Counted from the stretch's first letter, positions 8,652 through 17,204 are shown. The stretch is 36,538 nt of DNA from Candidatus Gastranaerophilales bacterium (GCA_944323735.1 CALUTO010000019.1:1-36538), one strand, 5' to 3'. Notes: generated by a model not told the origin, from the sequence alone. Numbers and translations: made by a program.

Positions 8652-8680
8652 ATTATATTTTAAATTTCATATAATGAAAA
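8652..8680 (-). promoter_or_regulatory. Probable promoter of the MerR-like/thioredoxin operon
   Basis: Reading the minus strand, TTTTCA (8680-8675) and TATAAT (8657-8652) are separated by 17 bases. A start near 8645 would leave a leader of about 33 nt containing the GAGGAG site. Confidence 0.45.
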
Positions 8681-8743
8681 CATGTTATAACCTTTTCTTT
8701 ACAATAGGTTAAATTTATATATTTTTTACAGCCACAAAGACGG

Positions 8744-10060
8744 CTAAACTATTTCACCGCGCAAATGCCAGACACTTGCGCCGGTGATTTTCACATTGAC
8801 AAACTGTCCGATTAGAGATTCATTACCGTTAAAGTGTACAATTTTGTTATTTCTTGCACGTCCGGCCAGAATACAAACGCCGTTTTTATTTTCTGATGAC
8901 TCCACAAGAATTTCCTGAACTTTGCCCACAAATTTTTTGTTGGATTTAAGGCAAGCTTCTTTGACTTTTTCATTTAAAATGGCAAGTCTTTTAAATTTTG
9001 TTTCTTCGTCTATAAATTTATCCACCCATCTGGCAGCTTTTGTATACTCACGTGGAGAATATGCAGCCGTATTAGAATAATCGAGTTTGAATTCATCGAT
9101 AGCACTCAAAGTATCGAGAAACTGTTCTTCTGACTCACCCGGGAAACCTGCAATAAAATCAGAGGTAATGGTAACATCAGGAAACCTCTCACGTATTTTT
9201 TTTACAATAGTTCCGTACTGTTCTCTGTTGTATCTTCTGTTCATAGCAGCCAGAATTTCGGAATTTCCTGACTGCATGGGGATATGGAAGTATTCACAGA
9301 CTTTGTCGCACTCATCTACCGCATTTATCAAATCATCCGTAATGTCAGTAGGGTAAGAAGTAACGAATCTTATGCGGAATTTTCCATCGATTTTGTTTAA
9401 TTCTCTCAATAAATTCGCAAGTGTAATATTTTTTCCCAGGGTTTTTCCATAGCTGTCGACATTTTGCCCGAGGAGAGTAATTTCCTTAAATCCTTGTTTT
9501 ACAGCAATTTCAGCTTCTTTGATAATTTTTTCCGGTTCTCTGCTGCGTTCACGTCCTCGTGTGAAGGGAACAATGCAGTATGTGCAGAAATTGTCACACC
9601 CTTCTGTGATAGGTATCCAGGCATTGAGCATGTCTTTTCTTTTTATTTCATACTGAGATTCATCAACTACATAGGGTTTTTGAGTAATCGCACACACTCT
9701 CTCACCCTGATATATTTTTTTTATAAGCTCAGGGAGCTGATAGATATTGTGCGTACCGAAAACCAGATCCAGATATGGAAATCTTTTGAGTAATTTTTCC
9801 CTATCCTGTTGGGCAACGCAGCCGCAGAAGGCAATTTTCAGACTGCGGTTTTTTTGTTTCCATTTCCCCCAGACTCCGACACGGCTGTATGCCTTGTCAG
9901 CTGAGAGCTGCCTTATGCTGCATGTGTTTATAATGAGAAAATCGGCATCTTCTGCCCTTTCAGCTTCGACAAAGCCGAAATGCGAGAGCATGCCGAGAAT
10001 TCTTTCCGAGTCAGACTTATTCATCTGACAGCCGAGTGTTTCAACAAAAACCTTTTTCAT
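8744..10060 (-). CDS. miaB: tRNA-2-methylthio-N6-dimethylallyladenosine synthase
   Basis: MiaB is a radical-SAM methylthiotransferase that adds the 2-methylthio group to i6A37 of tRNAs. The 438-aa length is typical. The N-terminal UPF0004 domain carries the cluster cysteines C11, C47 and C81, and the radical SAM motif CxxxCxxC is C155, C159, C162. A TRAM-like RNA-binding domain occupies about 375-437. The opening LGCQMNKSDSE is characteristic of MiaB rather than RimO or MtaB. The gene follows the BI-1-like gene by 37 bases and has no visible ribosome site; a TATAAT sits six bases before the ATG, suggesting a leaderless transcript. Confidence 0.96.
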   Translation of the reverse strand: MKKVFVETLGCQMNKSDSERILGMLSHFGFVEAERAEDADFLIINTCSIRQLSADKAYSRVGVWGKWKQKNRSLKIAFCGCVAQQDREKLLKRFPYLDLVFGTHNIYQLPELIKKIYQGERVCAITQKPYVVDESQYEIKRKDMLNAWIPITEGCDNFCTYCIVPFTRGRERSREPEKIIKEAEIAVKQGFKEITLLGQNVDSYGKTLGKNITLANLLRELNKIDGKFRIRFVTSYPTDITDDLINAVDECDKVCEYFHIPMQSGNSEILAAMNRRYNREQYGTIVKKIRERFPDVTITSDFIAGFPGESEEQFLDTLSAIDEFKLDYSNTAAYSPREYTKAARWVDKFIDEETKFKRLAILNEKVKEACLKSNKKFVGKVQEILVESSENKNGVCILAGRARNNKIVHFNGNESLIGQFVNVKITGASVWHLRGEIV

Positions 10061-10066
10061 AAGGTT

Positions 10067-10095
10067 ATTATACTGAAAACATAATTAAAACAAAA
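10067..10095 (-). promoter_or_regulatory. Probable leaderless promoter of miaB
   Basis: On the minus strand TTTTGT (10095-10090) and a perfect TATAAT (10072-10067) are separated by 17 bases, and the ATG begins at 10060. With normal spacing transcription would start at or next to the A of ATG. No Shine-Dalgarno-like sequence is present in the six bases between (AACCTT). Confidence 0.45.
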
Positions 10096-10097
10096 TG

Positions 10098-10829
10098 CTA
10101 TTCGTTGCTTCTGAGAATAGCGATAAGTCTCAAGATTTCCATATACAGCCAAACAAGGGTAAGCATAAGCCCGAAAGCGGTATACCACTCATAATATTTA
10201 GGAAGCATGCCTGCGGCGCATTTTTCAATAACATCGAAATCGAGAATGAGGTTGAGAGCCGCAACTATGACAACGATTACACTGAATGCAATCCCGATTA
10301 TCCCTCCGCCGTATACAAACGGAATTTGGACACCGAAAAATGAAGCAATAAAGGAGCCGAGGTATACAAGCATAATGGCAAAAGTAGCGGCAAGAATAAC
10401 GCTTCTTAATTTTTCCGTAGCTCTGATGAGCTTCATTCTGTATAAAGCCAGCATAACGAAAAGGACGACGAAGGTAGCACCTACAGCCTGAACAGCAATA
10501 CCGGGATAAATTTTTTCAATAGCAGCGGAGAGTCCGCCGAGAAAAGCTCCTTCCGCAAAAGCATAAACAGGTGCAAGATACGGTGCAAGATTATTTTTAA
10601 AAATAATAACAAAAGCACAAACAGCCCCTATTATCAAACCGGCAGTCATAATAATATTGACTTTGTCGGTATAACCGAGCATAGCCTGATACCAGGCAGC
10701 AGCGGCGGGTATCAAAGCGCAAAATAAAAGTGCGAAAGTTTTATTTACAGCTCCGGACACGGTCATAGGTGCACCGTCCAGAACCTGTGTTTCTATCTCT
10801 CTGTTAAAAACAGGATTGGTCGTTTTCAT
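10098..10829 (-). CDS. Bax inhibitor-1/YccA family membrane protein
   Basis: The N-terminus MKTTNPVFNRE matches the Bax1-I family (YccA/YbhL relatives), which often begin with an 'S/T-NPVF' stretch. About seven hydrophobic segments are visible across the 243 residues, ending with a helix around 215-238. Related proteins are linked to Ca/H leak or protease modulation; the function here is unknown. I chose the ATG at 10829 because GGAGGA precedes it at about 6-base spacing; the in-frame ATG at 10862 would overlap the promoter box and has no ribosome site. miaB follows 37 bases downstream. Confidence 0.88.
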   Translation of the reverse strand: MKTTNPVFNREIETQVLDGAPMTVSGAVNKTFALLFCALIPAAAAWYQAMLGYTDKVNIIMTAGLIIGAVCAFVIIFKNNLAPYLAPVYAFAEGAFLGGLSAAIEKIYPGIAVQAVGATFVVLFVMLALYRMKLIRATEKLRSVILAATFAIMLVYLGSFIASFFGVQIPFVYGGGIIGIAFSVIVVIVAALNLILDFDVIEKCAAGMLPKYYEWYTAFGLMLTLVWLYMEILRLIAILRSNE

Positions 10830-10860
10830 AAAAATTCCTCCAATAATACAAACAAAATAC

Positions 10861-10889
10861 ATTATACTACATTATTAAAAGAATATCAT
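10861..10889 (-). promoter_or_regulatory. Probable promoter of the BI-1-like gene
   Basis: A perfect TATAAT (10866-10861) lies 31 bases before the chosen start. ATGATA (10889-10884) at 17-base spacing is a weak -35 candidate. Confidence 0.4.
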
Positions 10890-10953
10890 TCATAAATTTT
10901 CTACCGCTATCCGGAGACTGTCAATAAAAACTTAAGAGCCGGCATTTTAAAAA

Positions 10954-10983
10954 TAGAAAAAGCCGCCGGCCTTTGCCGGCGGC
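10954..10983 (-). terminator. Rho-independent terminator after the pilin operon
   Basis: GCCGCCGGC and GCCGGCGGC (10962-10970 and 10975-10983) form a perfect 9-bp G+C stem with a four-base loop. On the minus strand it is followed at once by TTTTTC and an AT-rich tail. It sits 15 bases after the stop of the 286-aa pseudopilin gene and closes the pilin operon. Confidence 0.9.
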
Positions 10984-10998
10984 AATTGTCGCACGAAA

Positions 10999-11859
10999 TT
11001 ATTCCTGAATTTCGACCGTACATATAGAAAATTCTGAAGCATCCGGATTGTTGGGATCTTTGCACTGCTCAATCATATCAAATTTTTTAGACGTATCTAA
11101 GTCTGATTTTTTGATAGAAAGAGCACCGCTGCCGAACTCGGTACTGCCTTGATAGCTGAAAGTGTCATACTGAAAGACTTTTCCGCCATATGCAAGCTGC
11201 TGTGCATTATAGAAAGAATACAGCCCTGTCAAACTACCGTCGCCGTAGGTAGAGTCTTCGTCACCGGTACTGGGCACATAGACACGAGCGACCATGTATC
11301 TTTCATCAATTCTCGGATAACCGAGCGGGATAACTTCGCCGTAGTCAACGACCGCAAAAGCTACGATATCAGCGGGTCTGCGTTTTGTCCATTCTGCAGT
11401 ATTCGGGCCTCTCTGGCCGTTTATGTCAATCCATACAATACGCAAAAGTCCGAGATCCGGATCGTTTATATCGGGTGAAAAATAGAAAATCATACCGTTA
11501 CTGGCAACGTACTGTATGCCTGCTTCCGTAAAAGAATTTCCCAGAATAGAAACTCTTGTTCCTTTGCAGCGGTCAGATGAAGGGGTAGAAGTATTCATAT
11601 AGAAGAGCAAATCTTCGCAGAACTGCGTGCCCGTAGCGATTTTTGTTGTCGGATCAGTTCTGTTAAGCCCGTCCATATACAGGTTATACGTAGCAGTAGC
11701 CAGTAAGTGATAAGCCTTGTAATACTGGTGTTTCAATTCCTTGTCAGACGGTCGTATAATCGCCATCATCGCCAGAATAATGAAGCTGGCAATCCCGAGT
11801 ACGACTATGATTTCCGCCAGAGTAAAGGCTTTTAATGATTTTTGTTTTTTATTAGTCAT
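10999..11859 (-). CDS. Type IV pilin-like protein (prepilin)
   Basis: The N-terminus has the prepilin signature: a basic leader, then A11|F12-TLAE with the conserved Glu at mature position 5, and a hydrophobic helix to about residue 36. Unusually the residue before the cut is Ala, not Gly. The remaining ~250 residues are a globular head with four cysteines (CEDLL..., RCKG, QCKDPN, ICTVE) likely to make two disulfides. It lacks the glycine-rich repeats of its three neighbours, so it may be a core or minor subunit of the same pilus or pseudopilus. GGAG precedes the ATG by about 10 bases. It is the last gene of the minus-strand group, 22 bases after the 512-aa pilin. Confidence 0.88.
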   Translation of the reverse strand: MTNKKQKSLKAFTLAEIIVVLGIASFIILAMMAIIRPSDKELKHQYYKAYHLLATATYNLYMDGLNRTDPTTKIATGTQFCEDLLFYMNTSTPSSDRCKGTRVSILGNSFTEAGIQYVASNGMIFYFSPDINDPDLGLLRIVWIDINGQRGPNTAEWTKRRPADIVAFAVVDYGEVIPLGYPRIDERYMVARVYVPSTGDEDSTYGDGSLTGLYSFYNAQQLAYGGKVFQYDTFSYQGSTEFGSGALSIKKSDLDTSKKFDMIEQCKDPNNPDASEFSICTVEIQE

Positions 11860-11881
11860 ATATTAGTATCTCCAAATTGAA

Positions 11882-13420
11882 CTACCAGGATATGATGATG
11901 GCACCCGGGCCGCCCATACCGCCTTGACCTTTGGTTGTTTTGCTCATGATAGTTTCTTTGTCATCACCTTTTGCAGATTTGACTTCATCTTTAGACATAT
12001 TGATAGCGAGACCGCCGCCGCCGCCGCCGGAGCCGAAGCCGCCGCCGTCTGTGCCGTCACCGGCTTGTTCGAGGTTATATCCGCCTTTGCCGCCTTTACC
12101 TGCAACAGAGTCGGTTTTTGTATAAGTTGAAGCTTCACCGCCGTCAGAGCCGTAGCCGATACGATCGCCAAAACCTATTTCCGTATACGAAGAACAGCCT
12201 CTGCCGCCTTTTGCTGTTATGTAGTTAAAGACGGTAGTTCCGCCGTTTTCACCGGACATACCCGGTTTTCCGACAGTGATTTCGCCTTCTTCATGTCTTC
12301 TCGGGAAGATTGCAGTGTTAACTGAACCCGGTGCACCTCCGCAGCCGCCTCTGATTTCAACACCGACAGAGGTGACGTTGACGTTGCTGCCCGTGCCGCC
12401 CGGTGTAATTTCCAGACTGCCTGCTGTGATATTGTCGGGTTGTTTGGTAACAAGAGCCTGATATCCTTCAGTGTTGTAGTTACGAAGTACTGGAATATAT
12501 CTCTGGCAGTGGAGGTAGTTGCAGCCCTGAGGGTCGAGGTTGTTGGTATAAGCTCCTCCAGAGGTTCCCTGTATGATTGCAACGACATTTTCTGCTCCTG
12601 TGTCATAAATTTTTTCCATCAGATATACATCGTCGCCGTTTTTCCCCGGAACTTTTGTATATGTAGAGAAATCCATATTAATGTCATAGCTCGTGCCATC
12701 ACTGAATATACCGGTCATGAGATGAGTACCGCCGTTTGTTTCCTGAGGACAGTCTTTGATAGTAGTGGTCATTCTGGTATTTTTAACAGGTCTGAGCCAT
12801 ATCTGGTCGCCTGCCTTGTATTCTTTTTTAAATCTGATAGAGGCGTTCGAGGTGTCGGGTTCTGCACCGGGGAACGGGCAGATGTCCTTTACATAGCCTT
12901 CAACAGAGAAAACCATACCCGGAGGGTTCAGAGTGCCTTTTTCTCCCAGTCTGCCTGCGAATGAAATTTCATACTCTCCGTCAGCAGGGAGTTCCAGTGT
13001 TCCTTCTTCTTCATCAGGTATAGTGTAGTCATCGTCCATGGAAACAAAATTCAAAGTCGGGGGACCGCCCGGAGTATTGCCTCCGGCGCCGCCACCTACA
13101 GCCTGTACAAGAACGTAAGGAACATTACTTGGCAGTATAGGGAAGGAACAACCCGGCTTCCATTTTCCGGAATCGAGAGCCGGCATAGCCGCACTCTGGT
13201 TTGCTGCGGTTGCTGAATGCTGGACACCGTTAATCAAAGTGCAGACCCATTTTCCGTGAGGTCCTCTGGTCGGGAGAAGCAGATGTTTTCTTGTGATAAC
13301 CGGCATTGTAGCTGCGAGTATCAATGCGGCTATCAAAAGCATAATCATAGCTTCTGCCAGAGAGAATGCCTGACTCTTTTTTACATTTCTAAAAAAACTT
13401 TTTCCCGTTGCATATTTCAT
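11882..13420 (-). CDS. Large glycine-rich pilin-like protein
   Basis: Prepilin N-terminus with a basic leader, A18|F19-SLAE and a hydrophobic helix to about 42. Next comes a module shared with the 480- and 714-aa neighbours: HGKWVC (C60), an INGxxxSA stretch, then WKPGC (C91) and a segment leading to GGGAGG near 109-114. The C-terminal half is glycine-rich (several GGxGG clusters) and ends GAIIISW. This resembles bacterial glycine-rich surface domains attached to a pilin stalk; adhesion or surface display is an inference. AAGGA lies about 9 bases before the ATG. It is the middle gene of a presumed operon with the 480-aa gene upstream and the 286-aa gene downstream. Confidence 0.87.
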   Translation of the reverse strand: MKYATGKSFFRNVKKSQAFSLAEAMIMLLIAALILAATMPVITRKHLLLPTRGPHGKWVCTLINGVQHSATAANQSAAMPALDSGKWKPGCSFPILPSNVPYVLVQAVGGGAGGNTPGGPPTLNFVSMDDDYTIPDEEEGTLELPADGEYEISFAGRLGEKGTLNPPGMVFSVEGYVKDICPFPGAEPDTSNASIRFKKEYKAGDQIWLRPVKNTRMTTTIKDCPQETNGGTHLMTGIFSDGTSYDINMDFSTYTKVPGKNGDDVYLMEKIYDTGAENVVAIIQGTSGGAYTNNLDPQGCNYLHCQRYIPVLRNYNTEGYQALVTKQPDNITAGSLEITPGGTGSNVNVTSVGVEIRGGCGGAPGSVNTAIFPRRHEEGEITVGKPGMSGENGGTTVFNYITAKGGRGCSSYTEIGFGDRIGYGSDGGEASTYTKTDSVAGKGGKGGYNLEQAGDGTDGGGFGSGGGGGGLAINMSKDEVKSAKGDDKETIMSKTTKGQGGMGGPGAIIISW

Positions 13421-13471
13421 TTTTTATATCCTTACTAAATATATAGATTCATAAATTTCTAACAGTAAAAA

Positions 13472-14914
13472 CTACCATGTTATTACTACTATACCGTTTG
13501 TGCCGTTACCGCCGTTGCCCTGATACCATCTGCGGTTTCCGCCGATAACAGGCTGTTTATTCTCTTCAGCAGTCAGGTAGTTGATATAGGAGGGAGTGCT
13601 GTTGTAGAAGATTGAGCCGCCGCCGCCGCCGGCACCGAAGCCTTTACCTGCTTCACCGTTGACTTTTGATGCGGAAGCACCTGATTCTCCCTTGCCCTTT
13701 GCACCGGCTCCGCCGGTTGACGGCAAATCTTTATATCCTGTAGCAGCTTCTCCGTCAGCCCCGCTTGTTGCTGCGACATCTGCGCATGCTGTTCCGTTAC
13801 GTCCGCCCGGTGCGGGGAAGGTTCCGAACATGGTAGCTGTGGCTGCAGTGGTCTGTGTACCGCCCAGACCGATAGTTATTGAGGGGATTTCTGCTCTGAT
13901 AATAGGATACAATGTGGCATTTGTTGCGCCGGCTTCACCGCCGCAGCCTCCGTTTGCCGTAAACTCTCTGTTCGATTCATTCATTGTTTCCGAATATGAT
14001 ATATCGACACGTCCGTCATTCAGCTCCAGAACCTGAGCGGACGGATTTGTCGCAGGATCAAGCACAACAAGGTTCGAAAAACCTGTAGGAGGAACAATAG
14101 CTTTTCCCGGTTCGCCCTGATAAGCGTCATATCTGTTTACGCATTCGTTGTTGAGCGGGTTGCATCTGATATATCCTGCACCGCTGCCCTGAATGTTGGC
14201 AATAACAGATGAATTCAGTTTTAAAATAGTGTTGCCGCCGTCTTTGCCTATGTAATACTCACCGTCACCCGGAATAAAACGACCGTCCGTGCATGCGAAA
14301 CTTGTCATGATATTGTCCAGTTTTTCAGTGAGCTCGAGAGTGAGTTTGTCCCCTCTTTTGAGTTTTATATCACCTTCGAACCTGTAGGTATATCCGCCCT
14401 GAGGGCTTTCTGTGAAACAGTCTCCGTTTCTCCACGGAGTTCTGTGGGTCTGTTCTCCTCTTTGACCGTACATTTTTATGTGATACCAGCCGTCATACTC
14501 GACGCTGTATGAATCACCGTCAACAATCAGATGTCCGTCAGGGATGTCTTTTTCTTTATCCCAGATAACAGAGCCGTTTTTTCCGGCACCGCCGCCGCCA
14601 ATCATCGTAACCATCAGCATATTGGCGTATTTAGGGACATCAAAGTTTTCTTTACAGTTTCCGGATTTCCATTTTGAAGAGTCAGGTTCGGGGATTTCTG
14701 CATTCATGTCATTAGATTCAAAGTAATGCTGCTGGCCTGCTATCACAGTGCAGGCAAATAGCCCGTGCTGTTGCTGGGCAGCTTTTGATTTCATTTTTCT
14801 CGGGAGCAAAACGCCTGAGCCGAGAGCCAGTATAGCTACGAAAAGTAATATCAAAATCATTTCCGCAAGTGAAAATGCGTCATATTTTTTCCGGAGAGAA
14901 CTATTTTTTGCCAT
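13472..14914 (-). CDS. Large glycine-rich pilin-like protein
   Basis: 480 aa. Prepilin signature A13|F14-SLAE and a hydrophobic helix to about 37. The shared module is present as HGLFAC (C55), AGQQHYF, then KWKSGNC (C87) and MIGGGGAGKNG at 104-114. A middle region is predicted beta-rich; the last ~200 residues are Gly/Ala-rich and end GIVVITW. It is paralogous to the 512- and 714-aa proteins, with the same order of parts and the same final Trp. AAGGTAG lies about nine bases before the ATG. It starts 145 bases after the 714-aa gene, with an intrinsic terminator in between, so it probably begins its own transcript (480-, 512-, 286-aa genes). Confidence 0.87.
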   Translation of the reverse strand: MAKNSSLRKKYDAFSLAEMILILLFVAILALGSGVLLPRKMKSKAAQQQHGLFACTVIAGQQHYFESNDMNAEIPEPDSSKWKSGNCKENFDVPKYANMLMVTMIGGGGAGKNGSVIWDKEKDIPDGHLIVDGDSYSVEYDGWYHIKMYGQRGEQTHRTPWRNGDCFTESPQGGYTYRFEGDIKLKRGDKLTLELTEKLDNIMTSFACTDGRFIPGDGEYYIGKDGGNTILKLNSSVIANIQGSGAGYIRCNPLNNECVNRYDAYQGEPGKAIVPPTGFSNLVVLDPATNPSAQVLELNDGRVDISYSETMNESNREFTANGGCGGEAGATNATLYPIIRAEIPSITIGLGGTQTTAATATMFGTFPAPGGRNGTACADVAATSGADGEAATGYKDLPSTGGAGAKGKGESGASASKVNGEAGKGFGAGGGGGSIFYNSTPSYINYLTAEENKQPVIGGNRRWYQGNGGNGTNGIVVITW

Positions 14915-15009
14915 TTAATTTATCTACCTTTTCATATTTTTTATATTTAAAAACTTTAGTTTATCTGTCACATGATTGCAATACATTAAAAAACACATAG
15001 AAATATATG

Positions 15010-15049
15010 GTAAAAGTATAAGCCACGAATAGAAATCCGTGACTTATAC
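15010..15049 (-). terminator. Intrinsic terminator after the 714-aa pilin gene
   Basis: GTATAAGCCACG (15016-15027) and CGTGACTTATAC (15038-15049) form a 12-bp stem with one G-U/A-C mismatch and a ten-base loop. On the minus strand TTTT follows directly. It lies 11 bases after the stop codon and separates the 714-aa gene from the three-gene pilin operon. Confidence 0.85.
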
Positions 15050-15059
15050 CGTTTAGATT

Positions 15060-17204
15060 TTACCAGCTGACTACGACCATACCGGTGGAGCCTTCTGTTT
15101 TGGAGTTGTCATAGCCCCATCTGCCGTTGGGTTCTTTGTCCGCTTCTCTCGGGATTTCATAGTTTCTGAGAGGCAGACCGTATTTGTCCAGTGTGAGTCC
15201 GTCGCCGTAGATTATGATATCACCGGCGATACCGCCGTTTCCGACATTGTCTGTGCCGACAGTGTTGAGTCTCTTGTCAGTGTTTACAACTGACGGGCTG
15301 TTTACATCAGTCGTGTCAGAATAGCATCCTTCATTTGCACCCAGACCGCCCATGGCTCTAATCCAGCCGAATGAGGATTCACCGCCCTGTTTGTTGACTT
15401 TTCCGCCTTTACCGACTTCGAACTTAAATCCTCTGGTTCCGGTAGAGGGGAACATAGCGGCTTTTACTTCGCCTGCCTGACCGTGGCAGCCTACGTAGTA
15501 TGTGAATTTGTCAAGGTTTATATATAGTCCTTCTTCTTTCGGAAGGGTGGTTATTGTAGTGAAATTAGGATGGTTTAATATAGTTTGCCCGTCCGTACCG
15601 TTTTGTGTACAGTGAGGTGCTGTGCCGGCAGAATTTGCGAATTCCGGCTGGTGTCTTGCGTCGCAGTCATAGCAGCAACTGCCGACACCTGATGAATTCA
15701 TTTTTCCGGCTTTTCCGCCGTTCATAACAGCGATCAGATTGTCATGTTCGACAGGGGTTCCGCCGTTCCAGGTTACGCTTCTGTAGACGTATCTGTAACT
15801 TTCTGCGTCATTTGATGCAGTGACGGGATATCCGTTTACGGTTGTTTCGGGATATTCTTTGTATGTATCAGGTTCAACTCTGTTTTTGAAGATTTTTTCA
15901 CCCTGCTGCATATTCAAAGTTCCGTGTGCACCGGGTGCAGGGTCGCCGTTCGTTGCATTCAGGAGTTTTCCTGATATGTCGCTTACACACCATGCTTCTT
16001 CCAGCGAAGTATAGTCATAGACATCATGTTCAGTATTACACACTTCATCGTAATAGCTGCAGTCATATGAATTATCGCAGGTTTCGCATGTTCTGGTGCA
16101 GTCAGGGTTTTTTACTGTAACTGTTGTCGTTGCAAAACCGGTGAACACACCGCTTGTGAACGGGAACCATCTGAAAGGCCAGCCGACAGAACCGCTCGGT
16201 GTTCCGCCTCCGGAATTGCTGGAGCTGTTGCTTGAGCTTGGTTTTGAAGAACTTGAGCTAGAGCTTGGTTTTGAAGAACTTGAGCTTGAGCTTGGTTTTG
16301 AAGAACTTGAGCTTGAGCTTGGTTTTGAAGAACTAGAACTAGAACTTGAGCTTGAGCTGTAGCTTGAGCTCGGTTTTGAAGAACTAGAACTAGAACTAGA
16401 ACTAGAACTTGAGCTAGAACTTGAGCTAGAACTTGAGCTAGAACTTGAGCTAGAACTTGAGCTCGGTGGGGTCGGCTCCGGATCAGGAACTTCTACTTCC
16501 TGTTCAATGTATTCAGAGCATTCATTACCTGCACTGTCCAGCCATTTACAGTTACACTCTGCTTCAGCATCTCCGCAGGTCTTTTCAACAAGCACGTTTT
16601 CACAGGTTGTTACATCTTTTGTGTGATCAACAGGCTGTTTGCAGCCGATAGCCGGAGAGAAGGTATATTTGTTATACCTGTCATATCCGGGATAATGTGT
16701 TTCTTTATAGAAATACCCGAGGTTTCCGTTATGGTATGTAGTCGGTGTATAAACACTCTGACCGAGTGCCCATGCCGGAGAAACGGCTGTGGAGGTTCCT
16801 CCGAGATAGACATTATAGTCGCCATGTATAGGAACAGGCTCTCCGAATTTTATATGCTCGGTATATGCCACCCACGGCACTGTATAAGCCGGGCTTCCGC
16901 CGCCGCCTCCGCCGTATACTTCAACGTACATATACTTAACAGTGTTTCCGATACCTTTGAACACACAGCCTTTTACCCACTCTTCATCAGGCGGGAGAGG
17001 TGTGTCGATATCTTTTGCACGTGCCGAGTACAGTTCGCCGTTAATGTATTTACACGCCCATTTGCCGTGCTCGGCGTTTTTGTCTATCACTCTGTGCTTT
17101 TTCGTGAACACAGGGATAGTTGCGGCTACCAGCAAAGCCACAACAAGCATTGTTACTAAAGCTTCTGCCATAGAAAATGCGGATTTGCAGTTTTTTCTGT
17201 CCAT
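15060..17204 (-). CDS. Very large Cys-rich pilin-like protein with poly-Ser linker
   Basis: 714 aa. Prepilin signature A9|F10-SMAE, hydrophobic helix to about 33. The shared module follows: HGKWAC (C51), an ING motif, EEWVKGC (C80), then YGGGGGG at 97-103. Residues about 188-230 are Cys-rich (C188, C201, C210 and a cluster to C229). Residues about 247-334 are nearly all Ser, interrupted by Lys-Pro pairs. A second Cys-rich section follows, then a glycine-containing C-terminus ending GMVVVSW. I read it as a pilus-tip or surface protein in which an extended Ser linker separates two disulfide-bonded domains. AAGGA precedes the ATG. It is transcribed alone, with its own terminator. Confidence 0.87.
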   Translation of the reverse strand: MDRKNCKSAFSMAEALVTMLVVALLVAATIPVFTKKHRVIDKNAEHGKWACKYINGELYSARAKDIDTPLPPDEEWVKGCVFKGIGNTVKYMYVEVYGGGGGGSPAYTVPWVAYTEHIKFGEPVPIHGDYNVYLGGTSTAVSPAWALGQSVYTPTTYHNGNLGYFYKETHYPGYDRYNKYTFSPAIGCKQPVDHTKDVTTCENVLVEKTCGDAEAECNCKWLDSAGNECSEYIEQEVEVPDPEPTPPSSSSSSSSSSSSSSSSSSSSSSSSSSSSSKPSSSYSSSSSSSSSSSKPSSSSSSSKPSSSSSSSKPSSSSSSSKPSSSNSSSNSGGGTPSGSVGWPFRWFPFTSGVFTGFATTTVTVKNPDCTRTCETCDNSYDCSYYDEVCNTEHDVYDYTSLEEAWCVSDISGKLLNATNGDPAPGAHGTLNMQQGEKIFKNRVEPDTYKEYPETTVNGYPVTASNDAESYRYVYRSVTWNGGTPVEHDNLIAVMNGGKAGKMNSSGVGSCCYDCDARHQPEFANSAGTAPHCTQNGTDGQTILNHPNFTTITTLPKEEGLYINLDKFTYYVGCHGQAGEVKAAMFPSTGTRGFKFEVGKGGKVNKQGGESSFGWIRAMGGLGANEGCYSDTTDVNSPSVVNTDKRLNTVGTDNVGNGGIAGDIIIYGDGLTLDKYGLPLRNYEIPREADKEPNGRWGYDNSKTEGSTGMVVVSW
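16234..16341 (-). repeat. 27-bp tandem repeats encoding SSSSSKPSS
   Basis: About four copies of a 27-bp unit (starts at 16234, 16261, 16288, 16315) inside the 714-aa pilin gene. The first three differ by a single base at the unit end and the fourth diverges after about 20 bases. The unit keeps the reading frame, so copy-number change would lengthen or shorten the protein by nine residues. Confidence 0.9.
16381..16464 (-). repeat. 6-bp and 12-bp tandem serine-codon repeats
   Basis: Four copies of GAACTA (16381-16404) are followed by five copies of GAACTTGAGCTA or GAACTTGAGCTC (16405-16464). On the coding strand the 12-bp unit reads AGC TCA AGT TCT, four serine codons in fixed rotation. Both unit lengths are multiples of three, so slippage would change length without frameshift. 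Confidence 0.92.

Noticed and set aside
12440-12964. 174-codon plus-strand frame within the 512-aa pilin gene
   Set aside because: Opposite frame of a clear prepilin gene with no ribosome site.
16096-16362. Plus-strand reading frame of Leu/Glu repeats
   Set aside because: It is the antisense of the serine-codon tandem repeats in the 714-aa pilin gene.
16234-16464. Repeat array that might be read as CRISPR
   Set aside because: Units are contiguous without spacers, and coding for serine.
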